DNA from: Candidatus Limosilactobacillus intestinigallinarum
GTDB lineage: Bacteria; Bacillota; Bacilli; Lactobacillales; Lactobacillaceae
Assembly (NCBI GenBank): GCA_019117285.1
Contig: DXAA01000003.1
Location: 53,243-117,242, forward strand
Direction of reading: 5' to 3'
DNA: 64,000 nt
A program made the position numbers and the translations under genes. Shown in pieces: positions 28,468-40,163 of this stretch. Every line of letters starts with the position of its first letter. The first letter of the stretch is position 1. The notes below the pieces were generated by a model. It was not told where the DNA came from. It did not search any database and saw only the letters and a program-made list of their open reading frames with translations.

Positions 28468-28572
28468 TTACATCACCATCATTTCAAATAGATTCTGGAA
28501 TAATCTACGATTGAAGGTCGCATGCATCCAGTATGAACCATTGTACCAAATGATCCCCGGCCCTGCACAGAT

Positions 28573-28914
28573 TTAATTCTTCACCAGGACGTGGCGATCA
28601 AGCATCTCGTTTAGGATGTAGTGGTACTGCTCGACGAACTCGGCCGACCGGGGATGGGTAAAGATGTTGACCTTGCGCATCCCGTTACCGGAGAGGGTCT
28701 CCATCTTGAAGCCGGTCAGGTCGGCAGCGATCAGGATCCGCAGCCGGGCCACCGGGTTGAAGGGGTTGTCGGTGTCCAGGCTCCCCTTGTACTCGAAGTT
28801 ACCCCGCTTGGTCTGTTCAAAGCCCAGGTCTAAGAGGGCGTACTTCTTGATATCATCACTGATGGAATAGGTGTCAGCATCCCCCTGAATTTGTACACTC
28901 TTGGTAAACTGCAT
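28573..28914 (-). CDS. DUF1831-like protein
   Basis: 113 aa; conserved position between mnmA and cysteine desulfurase in lactobacilli. Confidence 0.7.
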   Translation of the reverse strand: MQFTKSVQIQGDADTYSISDDIKKYALLDLGFEQTKRGNFEYKGSLDTDNPFNPVARLRILIAADLTGFKMETLSGNGMRKVNIFTHPRSAEFVEQYHYILNEMLDRHVLVKN

Positions 28915-30083
28915 CAGTCGGCCCCCTCTTCCTTAACCTGCTTGAGCTTGGCCACGATCTTGACGATGGCGGCGATCAACTTGTCGATGTCTTCGTCGGT
29001 GTTCATCGCCCCGAAGCTGATCCGGATGGACTGGCTGATCCGCGGGCTGTCCGGCCCGTACATCGCCGTCAACACGTGGGATGGTTCGATGCTGCCGGCC
29101 GTGCAGGCGGAACCACCGGAGACGGCGATTCCGGCCAGGTCAAGGTCGGTCTGCATGACGTAGGTTGAGATCCCCTTGAACCAGATGCTGAGGACGTGGT
29201 TCAGGCCGTTCGGGTCGAGCTTACCGTTGACCGCAAAGTCAATGTGGTTGTCGCGCAGGCCCTGGACGATCTTCTGCTTGAAGTGGTAGTAACGCTCCTG
29301 GCGCCGCTGCTTTTCGGCCGGGGAATCGAGTTCGACCGCCTTGGCAAAGGCCGCGATGGCCGGCACGTTTTCGGTCCCGGCCCGGCGCTTGGTCTCCTGG
29401 TCACCGCCCTTGATGAAGCTCGGGAAGCTGATTCCATCACGCCGGTAGAGGAAGCCGATCATCTTCGGTCCGTTGAGCTTGTGGGCCGACGTCGACAGCA
29501 TGTCGATGTGGTCGCGCTTGACGTCGATCGGCAACAGGCCGTACGCCTGGACGGCATCGGTGTGGAACCAGGCCTGGTGGTCCTTTAAGATTTCCCCGAT
29601 CTCGTGGATCGGCATCCGGCTGCCGACCTCGTTGTTCCCAGTCATGATGGTGACCAGGATGGTATCATCCCGCAGGGCGGCCTTGAAGTCGTCCAGCGAG
29701 ATCTCCCCGTTCTCGTCCACTGGTAGGTAGGTGACCTCAAAACCGTGTTGCTCCAGGAAGTGCAGGGGCTTTAGGACTGCCTCGTGCTCGATCGCCGTGG
29801 TGATGATGTGCTTGCCCAATTGCTGCCGGGTCAGGGCCGTCTGGATGATGGCGGTGTTATCGCTCTCGGTCCCCCCACTGGTGAAGATGATCTCGTTGTC
29901 ATCCGCGTTGATGCTCTGGGCAATCAGGTGCCGGCTGTTCTCCATCACCAGCTTGGAGTGACGCCCGTAGGAGTAGCCGGTCGAGGCGTTCCCCCAGGAG
30001 TCCTCCATCTCCTTGGTCATCGTGGCGATTACCTCCGGGGCCATCGGGGTGGTGGCCGCGTTATCTAAGTAAACCTCACTCAC
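28914..30083 (-). CDS. Cysteine desulfurase (NifS/IscS family)
   Basis: VYLDNAATTPM, STSAHKLNGPKMIGFLY PLP motif. Confidence 0.95.
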   Translation of the reverse strand: MSEVYLDNAATTPMAPEVIATMTKEMEDSWGNASTGYSYGRHSKLVMENSRHLIAQSINADDNEIIFTSGGTESDNTAIIQTALTRQQLGKHIITTAIEHEAVLKPLHFLEQHGFEVTYLPVDENGEISLDDFKAALRDDTILVTIMTGNNEVGSRMPIHEIGEILKDHQAWFHTDAVQAYGLLPIDVKRDHIDMLSTSAHKLNGPKMIGFLYRRDGISFPSFIKGGDQETKRRAGTENVPAIAAFAKAVELDSPAEKQRRQERYYHFKQKIVQGLRDNHIDFAVNGKLDPNGLNHVLSIWFKGISTYVMQTDLDLAGIAVSGGSACTAGSIEPSHVLTAMYGPDSPRISQSIRISFGAMNTDEDIDKLIAAIVKIVAKLKQVKEEGAD

Positions 30084-30101
30084 TACAATTCATCCTTTCC
30101 C

Positions 30102-30803
30102 TTACTTGTTCAGGTCCGCAAACAGCTGCAGGAGCATGTTGGCCGACCGCTTACCAGCCTCGATGATGAACTCGTCGAAGCTGACGCCAGCATCCTCGTT
30201 CCCGGTATCGGACATGGCCCGGACGACCACGTATGGCACGTCATGATCGGTGGCCACTTGACCGACCGCGGCCCCCTCCATCTCACTCGACAGGGCTTCG
30301 GGGAAGTAGTGGAGGATCTGGTCGATGGCGTCCTGGCTGGCGATGAACTGGTCACCAGAGACGATCAGGCCACGCTTGATGTTCAACCCGGTCTGCTCAC
30401 CGGCCTTCTCCAGGGCCTTTCCCCACTTCTCAGAGGCCTTGAAGCGCGGCTGCTTGCCCGGCAGCTGGCCATAAACGTAGTCAAAGGCCCGGGCGTCAAC
30501 GTCGTGGTAGGCCGTCTCACTGGAGATGACCACGTCCCCGACGTGCAGGCCCTGACCGATCCCTCCGGCGGAACCGGAGTTGATCACCACGTCGACGTTG
30601 AAGTCGGTGATCAGGTGTTCCGTGGTGATCCCGGCCTCGACCTTACCGATTCCGGACTCCACCAGGACGACCTGCTGGTTGCTGATCTTCCCCTGAAGGT
30701 AGTCCTTACCACCGATCGTCTCCACCTGCTTATCGGAGAGCCGGGCGGTCAGTTCCTTGATTTCTTCTGGCATTGCACAAATAATTCCAAATTTCATTTT
30801 CAT
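30102..30803 (-). CDS. mtnN: 5'-methylthioadenosine/S-adenosylhomocysteine nucleosidase
   Basis: FGIICAMPEEIKEL, NSGSAGGIG, SSEMEGAAVGQV. Confidence 0.93.
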   Translation of the reverse strand: MKMKFGIICAMPEEIKELTARLSDKQVETIGGKDYLQGKISNQQVVLVESGIGKVEAGITTEHLITDFNVDVVINSGSAGGIGQGLHVGDVVISSETAYHDVDARAFDYVYGQLPGKQPRFKASEKWGKALEKAGEQTGLNIKRGLIVSGDQFIASQDAIDQILHYFPEALSSEMEGAAVGQVATDHDVPYVVVRAMSDTGNEDAGVSFDEFIIEAGKRSANMLLQLFADLNK

Positions 30804-30808
30804 TCTCC

Positions 30809-31096
30809 TTATCCAACATAAAAGAGGATTAAATATACGATGATGATTGCGACCACGAGGGCCACGATGGCAATATTCAGGCGTCGTTTCAGCCGCCGTA
30901 CCTTCGCTTCCCGGATCTCGTCCGCCCGTTCATCCGCAAAATCGCGGCGGCGCATCTCGGGCGTGACCGGGGCTTCCGCGGTCGGGTCAGGGCGCTGCTG
31001 GCGCTGGGCTTCCTGCTGTTGCCGGTACTGCTGCCGGGACAGGAAGGGCTCCGCGGTCGGCTGGCCGTCACGCGGGCTGGTCGGCTGGTTATTCAT
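30809..31096 (-). CDS. Small single-TM hypothetical protein
   Basis: 95 aa, charged N-terminus, C-terminal TM helix. Confidence 0.75.
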   Translation of the reverse strand: MNNQPTSPRDGQPTAEPFLSRQQYRQQQEAQRQQRPDPTAEAPVTPEMRRRDFADERADEIREAKVRRLKRRLNIAIVALVVAIIIVYLILFYVG

Positions 31097-31640
31097 GGTC
31101 CTTCATTCCCCGCCAATAGTAGATCGCCATGATCGTCTTGGCGTCCTCAATCTCACCCCGGTCGATCATTGCCAGGGCCTCGTCCAGGCTGACCGTTTGC
31201 AGGGCCAGCTGTTCGTCCTGGTCCTGGGGCAGCTCGTGATCGACTTTCTTCAGGCCCCGGGCCAGGTAGAGGGTCATGTACTCATCCATGCAGCCTACCG
31301 AGCTGTAGAAGGATGAGATCTTCTCCAGGTCGGTAGCCTGGTAGCGGGTCTCCTCGTTTAACTCCCGCTTGGCAGCGTGCACCGCGTTGTCCGCATCCCG
31401 GTCATCCAGCTTGCCAGCCGGAATCTCCAGGGTGGTCTTGGCGATCGGGGCGCGCCACTGTTTCTCCAGGATCATCTTGTCATCACTCGTCAGCGCCAGG
31501 ATTGCGATGGCCGGTGCGTGGTGAACAATCTCCCGCTGGGCCACGTTGCCCTGGGGGGTCTTGACCTGCTGAACCTCAACATCGATCAGGTGACCGTGGA
31601 AAACGGTCTTGCTGGCGATTGGCTTCTCTTCAAAATCCAT
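31089..31640 (-). CDS. NUDIX hydrolase, ADP-ribose pyrophosphatase-like
   Basis: AAKRELNEETRYQA Nudix-box. Confidence 0.9.
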   Translation of the reverse strand: MDFEEKPIASKTVFHGHLIDVEVQQVKTPQGNVAQREIVHHAPAIAILALTSDDKMILEKQWRAPIAKTTLEIPAGKLDDRDADNAVHAAKRELNEETRYQATDLEKISSFYSSVGCMDEYMTLYLARGLKKVDHELPQDQDEQLALQTVSLDEALAMIDRGEIEDAKTIMAIYYWRGMKDHE

Positions 31641-31855
31641 TAGAATTCCTCCTTCGCTAGGATGCGGACGTGGGCCGCCTGGGGCCCCTTCTTTCCCTGG
31701 ACGATCACCAGGGAAACCCGTTGCCCTGGGTGCAGGACCCGGCGGTGGGTCCCCTCGATTCCGCTGTAGTGGACGAAGATCTCGCCCTCGTGGGGAACCG
31801 TGATGAAGCCCCACCCCTTCTGCTCATCGAAACTCTTTACTTTGCCTTCAAGCAT
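31640..31855 (-). CDS. Cold-shock domain protein
   Basis: MLEGKVKSFDEQKGWGFITVPHEGEIFVHYSGIEG. Confidence 0.88.
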   Translation of the reverse strand: MLEGKVKSFDEQKGWGFITVPHEGEIFVHYSGIEGTHRRVLHPGQRVSLVIVQGKKGPQAAHVRILAKEEF

Positions 31856-31883
31856 TTTTTCACCTACTAAATTTATCAAACTA

Positions 31884-31918
31884 AAAATACCAAGCGACAC
31901 AGTCACTTGGTATTTTAC
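31884..31918 (-). terminator. Terminator downstream of ileS
   Basis: aaaataccaagtgactgtgtcgcttggtattttt hairpin on minus strand. Confidence 0.8.
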
Positions 31919-31976
31919 ACCGCTCATAAATAATTGTCATGAATCGGCAATCAGCGGCTGGATTTTACGCGTTTCT

Positions 31977-34772
31977 TTACTTTTCCAGGCCCTCGTCGAC
32001 CGTCTCAGGGAAGTTGTCCCGCACGATCTTGGCACACCGCGCACAGAGGGTTGGGTATGCACTGTCGCTGCCGACATCTTCCTTGACCATCCGGCAACGG
32101 GCACAGGTTTCACCAGGAGCTGGGCTGACCTTGACGGCAACCCCGTCGTTGAACTGGTCGGCATCATCCGGGGCCTCGTCCAACGGGTGGACGTGGAGGG
32201 CGGAAACGCCGAGCAGGAGCTGGACGTTGGCACCCAGGCTATCCAACAGGGCGGCCTGGTGATCGTTCAGGTAGAGGTCGGCTTGGGCCTCCAGGGACTT
32301 CCCAATCATCTTGGCGTTCCGGGCCTCTTCCAGGCTCTTCAGGACGTGGGAACGAACCTCCATGAAGTCGCTCCACTTGTCCAGCAGGTCGCCTTCGTTG
32401 GCAAAGGTCTGGACATCCGGAATCTCGGTCAGCTGAACGAATTCTTCTGGTTCGTCCATGTAGCCCCAGACCTCTTCCGTGGTGTGCGGCAGGATTGGGG
32501 TCAACAGCTTGACCAGGGTCAGCAGGATCTGGTAGAAGACCGTCTGCATCGACCGCCGGACGTGGGAGTCAGCCGGTTCGATGTAGAGGACGTCCTTGGC
32601 CACGTTCATGTAGAAGGCCGACAGGTCGTTGTTGACGAAGTTGATCAACAGCTTGTAGGCGTCCAGGAAGTCATACTGGTCGAAGTCGTCCCGCATCTGC
32701 TTGAGGAAGTGGTTCAGCTTAACCAGCATGTACTGGTCAACGGCCTCGAGCTTCTCGTAGGAAACCGTGTTCTCGGCCGGCTTGAAATCGGCGGTGTTGG
32801 CCAGCAGGAAGCGGAAGGTGTTCCGCAGCTTCCGGTAGGCCTCGGAGATCTGTTGGAAGGTCCCCATGGAGACCCGGACATCGGCCGAGGTGTCGGCGGA
32901 CATTACCCAGAGCCGGATGATCTCGGCCCCCATCTGCTTGACCACCTTGTTCGGGTCGATGACGTTCCCCATCGACTTACTCATCTTCTTACCCTTCTTG
33001 TCCAGGGTGAAACCTTGGGAGATGATGCTCTTGTATGGGGCGTGACCGGAGCAGACCACACTGGTGATCAGACTGGAGTTGAACCAACCACGGTATTGGT
33101 CAGACCCTTCCAGGTACATGTCGGCTGGGTAGGTCAGGTAGTCCCGTTCTGCCAGAACCCCCTGGTGGGAGGAACCGGAGTCGAACCAGACGTCCATGAT
33201 GTCTGTCTCCTTGGTGAACTTCCCGTGTGGGGAGTGTTCATTGGTGTAGCCCTCTGGCAGGAGGTCCTTGGCATCGCGGTCAAACCAGACGTTGGAGCCG
33301 TACTTGGCGAAGAGGTCGGCGACGTGGTTGATCGTCTCCTCTTCCATGATTGGCGTGCCATCCTCGGCGTAGAAGATTGGCAGTGGCACACCCCAGACCC
33401 GTTGCCGGGAGATGACCCAGTCGCCCCGGTCCTTGATCATGTTACGCAGCCGGACCTTCCCCCATGCCGGGTGGTACTCAACGTCTTCGAGGGCGTCAAG
33501 GATGTCCTGACGCATCTTCTCGATGGAGACAAACCATTGGTCAGTGGCCCGGAAGATGATCGGCTTCTTGGTCCGCCAGTCAAATGGATAGGAGTGCTTG
33601 AGCGGTTCTTCCAGCAGGAGGGCGTGGTTATCTTCCAGCTTCTGCAGGGAGATGTCGTCGGCCTTCTGGTAGAAGACCCCGTCGAAGTCGGCCCCGTTCT
33701 CCTTGGTCAGAACCCCCTGGTCGTTGATCGGGGCGAAGATCGGCAGGTCGTACTTCTTACCGAAGTTGTAGTCATCGTCACCATAACCAGGGGCGGTGTG
33801 AACCAGACCAGTCCCGGTATCGGCGGTAACGTAGTCGGCGTTGCCCACCAGCAATTCCCGATCGAGGTACGGGTGTTGGGTGGTCATGCCTTCCATTTCG
33901 GCACCAGAAAGGTGGTCAACGACCTCATAGTCGTCCCAGCCCAGCTTTTCGGCCAGGTTGCCTAACAGCTCGGTACCCACGACGTACTTACGGTCGTCAC
34001 CGGCCGGCTTAACAACGGAGTAGTCGAACTTCGGGTTGACGGCCACCGCCTCAGATGCGGGCACCGTCCACGGGGTCGTCGTCCAAACAACTAGGTAAGT
34101 ATTGTCGTCCAGGCGATCCTTGCCGTCCTTGACCTGTTCAACAAAGAAGGCCGTCTTGGCTACGACATCGTGGTATTCAACCTCGGCCTCGGCCAGGGCA
34201 GACTCGGATGACCATGACCAGTAGACTGGCTTCTTAGCCTGGTAGAGCAGCCCCTTCTTGGCAAATTCGCCGAAGACCCGAATCTGGGCTGCCTCGAATT
34301 CCTTATCCAGGGTCAGGTATGGGTGGTCCCATTCACCGCTGACGCCCAGCCGCTTGAAGTCGGTCCGCTGCTTGTCAACTTGTTCCAGGGCGTACTTGCG
34401 ACAGAGGTCCCGGAACTCGGAGGTGGACATCTTCTTCCGGTCGTAACCGGACTTGGTCAGTTGGTGTTCAATCGGCAGACCATGGGTATCCCAACCGGGA
34501 ACGTATGGAGCCCGGTAGCCGGTCATCGACTTGTAACGGACGATGAAGTCCTTAGAGATCTTGTTCATGGCGTGGCCAATGTGAATGTTCCCGTTGGCGT
34601 ACGGGGGGCCATCGTGGAGGACAAATGACGGCTTGCCCTCATTCAACTTTTGCCGTAATTGATAAACCTTATTCTCTTCCCAAAGTTGTTCACGTTGGGC
34701 TTCAGTAACCGGTAACTTCCCACGCATGGGGAACTTGGTCCGGCCGATGTTCAGTGTGTCTTTCACACGCAT
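31977..34772 (-). CDS. ileS: Isoleucyl-tRNA synthetase
   Basis: [25 protein letters not shown]-terminal Zn Cys cluster. Confidence 0.97.
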   Translation of the reverse strand: MRVKDTLNIGRTKFPMRGKLPVTEAQREQLWEENKVYQLRQKLNEGKPSFVLHDGPPYANGNIHIGHAMNKISKDFIVRYKSMTGYRAPYVPGWDTHGLPIEHQLTKSGYDRKKMSTSEFRDLCRKYALEQVDKQRTDFKRLGVSGEWDHPYLTLDKEFEAAQIRVFGEFAKKGLLYQAKKPVYWSWSSESALAEAEVEYHDVVAKTAFFVEQVKDGKDRLDDNTYLVVWTTTPWTVPASEAVAVNPKFDYSVVKPAGDDRKYVVGTELLGNLAEKLGWDDYEVVDHLSGAEMEGMTTQHPYLDRELLVGNADYVTADTGTGLVHTAPGYGDDDYNFGKKYDLPIFAPINDQGVLTKENGADFDGVFYQKADDISLQKLEDNHALLLEEPLKHSYPFDWRTKKPIIFRATDQWFVSIEKMRQDILDALEDVEYHPAWGKVRLRNMIKDRGDWVISRQRVWGVPLPIFYAEDGTPIMEEETINHVADLFAKYGSNVWFDRDAKDLLPEGYTNEHSPHGKFTKETDIMDVWFDSGSSHQGVLAERDYLTYPADMYLEGSDQYRGWFNSSLITSVVCSGHAPYKSIISQGFTLDKKGKKMSKSMGNVIDPNKVVKQMGAEIIRLWVMSADTSADVRVSMGTFQQISEAYRKLRNTFRFLLANTADFKPAENTVSYEKLEAVDQYMLVKLNHFLKQMRDDFDQYDFLDAYKLLINFVNNDLSAFYMNVAKDVLYIEPADSHVRRSMQTVFYQILLTLVKLLTPILPHTTEEVWGYMDEPEEFVQLTEIPDVQTFANEGDLLDKWSDFMEVRSHVLKSLEEARNAKMIGKSLEAQADLYLNDHQAALLDSLGANVQLLLGVSALHVHPLDEAPDDADQFNDGVAVKVSPAPGETCARCRMVKEDVGSDSAYPTLCARCAKIVRDNFPETVDEGLEK

Positions 34773-34810
34773 CGCAATTACCCCTTTCTGTTATGCAAAT
34801 TGGTCACCTT

Positions 34811-35050
34811 AATAAAAAAAGCTCCATCCCAATTGGGACGAAGCTAAACGTGGTACCACCCAGATTCAAGGTCAGAATTGACCTCCTCAAGTCATTGGGT
34901 AACGGTAATGAACCGGGCGGGTTTACTGGATTTCAGCCCACTACTCAGAGATGATCAGTCATCGCTACTGAATGCCAATCTTGCACCACCCATTGGCTCG
35001 CTGAATTCAGTCCTTGCGATCACAATTCTCCTCAACGTTTTTATTAAAGC
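34811..35050 (-). promoter_or_regulatory. T-box leader of ileS
   Basis: Minus strand TGGGTGGTACCACGTT (34847-34862) followed by terminator agcttcgtcccaattgggatggagcttttttt. Confidence 0.9.
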
Positions 35051-35071
35051 GCCTTTGATTCAAGCGTTGAC

Positions 35072-35803
35072 CTAGTTGTTGGATGAGCTGTCATCATCCG
35101 GGAAGACAACCACCGTCTGTCCAGCATCGGCGGCTGAAGACTGGTCATCAGCGTCGGATGCCTCAACGGCCGGCTGGTCAGCCGCCGTCGCATCAGCAAC
35201 GACATCAACACTTGAACTAGTTGTTGACGATTCTACACTGTCGTCGGAATGCTTGTCAAGCGATGCTCCCAAGATCTTCTGAATTTCATCATACTTATCC
35301 GTACTGTCGGTGGCCAGGAGCTTATCCCATTCGTCACTCTTGACAACCTCAAGCTGGGATTCCAGCATAACCTGGAGCCGTTGCCGGAAGATCCGGGTCT
35401 GCTTCTTGAGGTCGTTGGTCTCCGTGGTCAACTTCCGGGTATCCTCCGCGCTCGTCTCGATGACCTGGTTAGACTTTTCATTAGCCTCGGAGACGATGTC
35501 AGTAGCCTGCTTTTGGGCCTCGCGGATCATGATGTCCGCCTCACGCTTAGCGTTCGTCTTGACCTTGTCCGCTGCTTCCTGGGCAACCAGGATGGACTTG
35601 TTCAGGGAATCCTTCAGTTCCGTGAAGTACTTCAGCTTTTCCTCGTCGGCCTTGACGGCTTCCTGAAGGGCGTTGTTCTTCTCAGTCAGTTCCTGGACCG
35701 TCTGTGAGACCTCCTGGATAAACGCCTTTACCTCTTCCTGGTTGTATCCCCGCATCTTCGTCGAGAAATCCTGATTGTTGATTTGATCAATTGTTAACCC
35801 CAT
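35072..35803 (-). CDS. divIVA: DivIVA cell-division protein
   Basis: MGLTIDQINNQDFSTKMRGYNQEEVKAF. Confidence 0.93.
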   Translation of the reverse strand: MGLTIDQINNQDFSTKMRGYNQEEVKAFIQEVSQTVQELTEKNNALQEAVKADEEKLKYFTELKDSLNKSILVAQEAADKVKTNAKREADIMIREAQKQATDIVSEANEKSNQVIETSAEDTRKLTTETNDLKKQTRIFRQRLQVMLESQLEVVKSDEWDKLLATDSTDKYDEIQKILGASLDKHSDDSVESSTTSSSVDVVADATAADQPAVEASDADDQSSAADAGQTVVVFPDDDSSSNN

Positions 35804-35824
35804 TTTATTTCCTCCAAATCCAAT

Positions 35825-36610
35825 TTATGCCCGGACAACGGACATGCTTATCTTGTACTTCTGTTTCCTGGTTTTACCACCAAGCGCGTCGATCCGCAGC
35901 CGCCCCGCATGCCGCACTGACAATAGGTCGTGGGCCACAATTGGGTAATCAGGCCGGTCCATTTCCTCCCAATTCAGGCGGACCAGTCCCCGCTCAATTA
36001 ACTGTTTGGCCCGGTTACGCGAGTAGTTAAAACCCGCCGCCACAACGGCGTCAAGCCGCAGTGACGAGATGGTCGTCGTCAGTGGTTCCCAATCCTCAAC
36101 CGGCGTTAACACCGCTGCCAGATCGCTCGGCAACCACTTTACCTTTACCTTCCCGACGTGCTGGACCTCCCGCCGCAGGAAGGCCGCCATCTCCTTGGTC
36201 ACCACGACCTGCCAGCGCTGGCCATCCGTGATGATATCGCCAAACGACTCACGGGTAAGGCCCTCACCGATCAAGGTCCCCATGATCTGCCGGTGATGGA
36301 GCTCGGCAAACTTGGTTGGGTAGTCAACCGTCAGCAGCTGCAGGTCGAAGTCGTCGGCCGTGGGCTGGTAATAGGATGGATAGAAGAGCAGCCGTTGCAT
36401 CTCGGCATTCGACCAGCCGCCCATGCTCGCCACCTTGACCTCATCCATTCGGTTAGCTAGGGTCTGGGCGATGTAACGCTGGCGCGGGTTTAGGAAGGCG
36501 GTCAAAACGGGGCGGTATTCTCCCGCCGCCGTCGCCAACCAATCGTTGACCTGGTCAATCAGTGGGGCCTCTTCCGGACGAAAGTGTTGTTTAATATTTT
36601 GATTATCCAC
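35825..36610 (-). CDS. YlmH-like RNA-binding S4 protein
   Basis: S4-like NYSRNRAKQLIERGLVRLNW; dcw position. Confidence 0.9.
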   Translation of the reverse strand: MDNQNIKQHFRPEEAPLIDQVNDWLATAAGEYRPVLTAFLNPRQRYIAQTLANRMDEVKVASMGGWSNAEMQRLLFYPSYYQPTADDFDLQLLTVDYPTKFAELHHRQIMGTLIGEGLTRESFGDIITDGQRWQVVVTKEMAAFLRREVQHVGKVKVKWLPSDLAAVLTPVEDWEPLTTTISSLRLDAVVAAGFNYSRNRAKQLIERGLVRLNWEEMDRPDYPIVAHDLLSVRHAGRLRIDALGGKTRKQKYKISMSVVRA

Positions 36611-36625
36611 GATTACAATTACCTA

Positions 36626-36895
36626 CTAAATTAGATGTGCCAAGAAGGCCAACCCATCCTGCACGAGGTACAGGACGATAATTGCCACCACCGGCGAAAA
36701 GCTGATGCCCCCCAGCGGTGGGATGAAGTCAAACCAGTGCATGTAGGGCTCCACCAGCCGATCGATAATTTCCCCCAACCGGGTCCCCCGTGAAATTGGG
36801 AACCATGACAACAGGCACCAGACCACAATCACCAGGATGTAGGCGTTGATCAGCCAGTTCAGGCACCATATCAGATATGCAAACATTGTCGCCAC
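36626..36895 (-). CDS. YggT family membrane protein
   Basis: Two TM segments; WFPISRGTRLGEIIDRLVEPYM. Confidence 0.88.
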   Translation of the reverse strand: MATMFAYLIWCLNWLINAYILVIVVWCLLSWFPISRGTRLGEIIDRLVEPYMHWFDFIPPLGGISFSPVVAIIVLYLVQDGLAFLAHLI

Positions 36896-36898
36896 TCC

Positions 36899-37318
36899 TT
36901 AGTTTGGAAGATTTCCATTGTCCATCTTCAAACCATCAGACAGGTTACCGGAAACCTCATAGTTCTTTGGCGTGCACAAGAAGATCTCCTTACCAATCCG
37001 CTTGATGCCACCATCAATCGCAAAGGTTGCCCCGTTTAGGAAGTCGACAACCCGCTTGGCGTTCTTATCATCCATCTGGGTGAAGTTGACGATCACTGCC
37101 CGCCCATCCAACAGCTGGGTCGCAATCTGACGGACATCGGCATACAGCCGTGGTTCATACAGGTTAATCTGACTGAGCCGGTTTTCCTGCTTAGCCTGGT
37201 GAATGGAAACGACGTTGTTGCGCCGACCGGTTTGTTGAGTTGGAGCCTCATCGTCGTAATATTCATCCTGGGCGACGTCATCATCGCCGAACAGGCTCTT
37301 AAAAAGGTTCGCTGCCAT
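36899..37318 (-). CDS. sepF: Cell division protein SepF
   Basis: VVSIHQAKQ..., [26 protein letters not shown]. Confidence 0.93.
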   Translation of the reverse strand: MAANLFKSLFGDDDVAQDEYYDDEAPTQQTGRRNNVVSIHQAKQENRLSQINLYEPRLYADVRQIATQLLDGRAVIVNFTQMDDKNAKRVVDFLNGATFAIDGGIKRIGKEIFLCTPKNYEVSGNLSDGLKMDNGNLPN

Positions 37319-37383
37319 ATTAATTCCTCCTTTATTCCGCAGAATATACTAAAACGGGTGCAATTAAATCGCCCCCGTTAATC

Positions 37384-38646
37384 CTATTTGCGTCGGTTCT
37401 TAAAGAAAGGTGGGGTCGACAGGTTGTCGTCATCACTATCGTCAGAACTGGCGGTATCATCATTGAAAACGTTGAATTCCGGCTTGGAAACGTGTGAGAA
37501 GTCGTTCGTCGCGGCTGATTCTGGCTGGGCCGTCGTGTTTCCTGCCGTCGGATCACTCCAGTTATCAAATGGATCCTTGGCCGGAGCCGGTTCCGTTGGT
37601 TGAGTCGGGGCCGCACTCTGCGGTGCACTGTTCTGCACCATGTGGGCCTGTGCTTGTTGCGCTGGGGCCGGGTTGGCAGCCTTCTTCTTGTCAATTCCCG
37701 TGGCGATCACGGTTACCCGAACCTCGTCACCCATCTTTTCGTTGAGGGACATCCCGAAGGCAATATCAACATCGGTACCGGCCGCCTGCCGAATGACGTC
37801 CGAAGCCTCCTGGGCCTCAAACATGGACAGGTCCTTGCCACCGGTGATATCCATCAGCACGTGCTGAGCACCATTGATGGAAACTTCCAACAGTGGTGAG
37901 GAAATGGCCTTCTTGGTGGCCTCGGTAGCCCGGTTCTCGCCGGTGGAGTTACCAACCCCCATCAGGGCCGCCCCCTGGTTGGACATCAGGGTCTTAATGT
38001 CGGCAAAGTCCAGGTTGATGTAACCTGGCGTCACAATCAGGTCAGAGATCCCTTGGACACCCTGCCGCAGGACGTTGTCGGCCTCCTTGAAGGCTTCCAT
38101 CATTGGCGTCTTCTTGTCGATCATTTCCAGCAAGCGGTTGTTAGCCACAATGATCAACGTGTCGACGTTGGCCTTAAGGTCTTCGAGACCCTCCGTAGCG
38201 AATTTTGAGCGCCGCGGGCCTTCGAAGGAGAATGGCCGGGTGACGACCCCAACTGTCAGGGCACCACTGTCCTTGGCGATCTTGGCGATGACCGGTGCCG
38301 CACCGGTCCCGGTTCCACCACCCATTCCGGCGGTGATGAAGACCATGTCGGCACCCTCAAGCGCCTTTTGGATCTGCTCTTCACTTTCCTGAGCGGCCTT
38401 TTCGCCAACCTCAGGGTTCGAACCAGCACCCAATCCCTTGGTCAACTTAGGACCCAATTGAATCTTAGTCTGGGCCTGTGATGCGTTCAGGGCCTGCAGG
38501 TCGGTGTTGGCTACAATAAAGTCAACCCCCTGCACCTTTTCACTGATCATCCGGTTGACGGCGTTACCACCACCGCCACCGACACCAATTACCTTAATCC
38601 GTGCACCGGCAAATTCGTTTTCCATTGTGTTTGTTTCGTTGTCCAT
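37384..38646 (-). CDS. ftsZ: Cell division protein FtsZ
   Basis: [15 protein letters not shown] tubulin signature. Confidence 0.97.
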   Translation of the reverse strand: MDNETNTMENEFAGARIKVIGVGGGGGNAVNRMISEKVQGVDFIVANTDLQALNASQAQTKIQLGPKLTKGLGAGSNPEVGEKAAQESEEQIQKALEGADMVFITAGMGGGTGTGAAPVIAKIAKDSGALTVGVVTRPFSFEGPRRSKFATEGLEDLKANVDTLIIVANNRLLEMIDKKTPMMEAFKEADNVLRQGVQGISDLIVTPGYINLDFADIKTLMSNQGAALMGVGNSTGENRATEATKKAISSPLLEVSINGAQHVLMDITGGKDLSMFEAQEASDVIRQAAGTDVDIAFGMSLNEKMGDEVRVTVIATGIDKKKAANPAPAQQAQAHMVQNSAPQSAAPTQPTEPAPAKDPFDNWSDPTAGNTTAQPESAATNDFSHVSKPEFNVFNDDTASSDDSDDDNLSTPPFFKNRRK

Positions 38647-38667
38647 ACAGCTGTTCCTCCGTGAAAA

Positions 38668-40035
38668 TTAATCGAATAAGTTGTTAAACATACTCTTAAA
38701 GCGATTGCCAATCGAGTGGCTCTTATTCTTCTTTGCGCGTGCCGGCTTCTTCTCCACCGGCTGTTCATGATTGTTTGTTTGTACAGGTGTATTGGTCCAC
38801 TGCTCTTTATTAGGCTGTGGCTGACGTGTCTTCGCCTTGACCTCATGCGGGCTGCTAATCAGATCAGTCTGTTGCAATGTCTGCTTGATCAGACGGTCCA
38901 CATCGGTCAACTGACTCTCGTACATCGTCAGGGCCAAGGCCAGTGAATAGCGAGGGTATCGAACCCCCATCTGTTCAGGCTGGTAAACCTTGACACTTTC
39001 CTTGAAGTACTGTTGAGCCAGTTGAGCGATCCCTGGCAATGAGGCACCACCCCCGACCAGGACCACCCCGCCGGGTAGCCGCGGTGCGTGAATGGCACGC
39101 AACCGCTGCTGACTCCGCTGGAAGATCTGCCGGACCCGGGCCTCAATGATCTCAGCCAGGTATTCCTCAGAGAACTGCTGAGGGGTATTCTCCCCAACAA
39201 CTGGAACGTCCACCTGCGCATCGGGCTTGGTCAACGTCGCCATGGCATACCCATGGTCGAGCTTCAGGCGCTCAGCGTTACGCAATGAGGTGTTGAGAAC
39301 CGTCGAGATGTCCTTGGTGACGTACTGGCCACCCTCGGGATCAACAAAGGTGTACTTGAGCTGGTGATCATGAATGATACTGGTCGTCGTCTGACCACCA
39401 CCAAGATCAATCACCACTGTCCCGAAGTCCTGCTCACCATCATTGAGGAGGGTAAAGCCGGTGGCGATTGGCGCAATTACAAAATCACGAATTCCATAGC
39501 CGGCCTGTTGGACCGCCTTCTTCGTGTTATGAATAATAGTTTTAGGTCCGGTGTAGAGGGTTCCCTTCATCTCGAGACGGACACCAACCATCCCCCGGGG
39601 GTCCTTAATCCCGTTGAACCCATCCACCGTGAACTCAGTCGGCATCAGGTCCAGCACGGCCAGTTCCGGCGAAATGCTCTGGGTCAGTGTTTCCTTGGCA
39701 ACGTCAATCACGTCACGATCAGTAATCTCCCGTGACTGGCCCTGCGAAGCGATCGTAATTGAACCATGGACCCGTTCCATCTGCAAGTAGTTTGCTGGTA
39801 ATCCCACAACAACGTTCTTAATATCGATATTGGACTTCGCCTCGGCCTGCTTAACAGCTTGAGAAATTGCACGAGCGGTTTTATCGATATCAACAATCAC
39901 ACCACGATTGAGGCCCGCTGAAGGTACAACACCAACGCTAATTACCTTCAGTTGCCCCTTTACATTTTCACAGACCATTGCCTTGATCGAGGTGGTTCCA
40001 ATATCTAATCCAACATAAACTTCTGAATTATTCAT
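38668..40035 (-). CDS. ftsA: Cell division protein FtsA
   Basis: VYVGLDIGTTSIKAMV; actin-like ATPase. Confidence 0.96.
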   Translation of the reverse strand: MNNSEVYVGLDIGTTSIKAMVCENVKGQLKVISVGVVPSAGLNRGVIVDIDKTARAISQAVKQAEAKSNIDIKNVVVGLPANYLQMERVHGSITIASQGQSREITDRDVIDVAKETLTQSISPELAVLDLMPTEFTVDGFNGIKDPRGMVGVRLEMKGTLYTGPKTIIHNTKKAVQQAGYGIRDFVIAPIATGFTLLNDGEQDFGTVVIDLGGGQTTTSIIHDHQLKYTFVDPEGGQYVTKDISTVLNTSLRNAERLKLDHGYAMATLTKPDAQVDVPVVGENTPQQFSEEYLAEIIEARVRQIFQRSQQRLRAIHAPRLPGGVVLVGGGASLPGIAQLAQQYFKESVKVYQPEQMGVRYPRYSLALALTMYESQLTDVDRLIKQTLQQTDLISSPHEVKAKTRQPQPNKEQWTNTPVQTNNHEQPVEKKPARAKKNKSHSIGNRFKSMFNNLFD

Positions 40036-40163
40036 TTGGTCGGAACCCTCCTAAAACTATTACACTAAATTATTTTTTTCGTAATTTAATATTGACCTAA
40101 TAAAGATTTTACCACAGTTAAACCCACTCTCAAATGGATTGTTATCAGCTTTTTCAAAATTTA

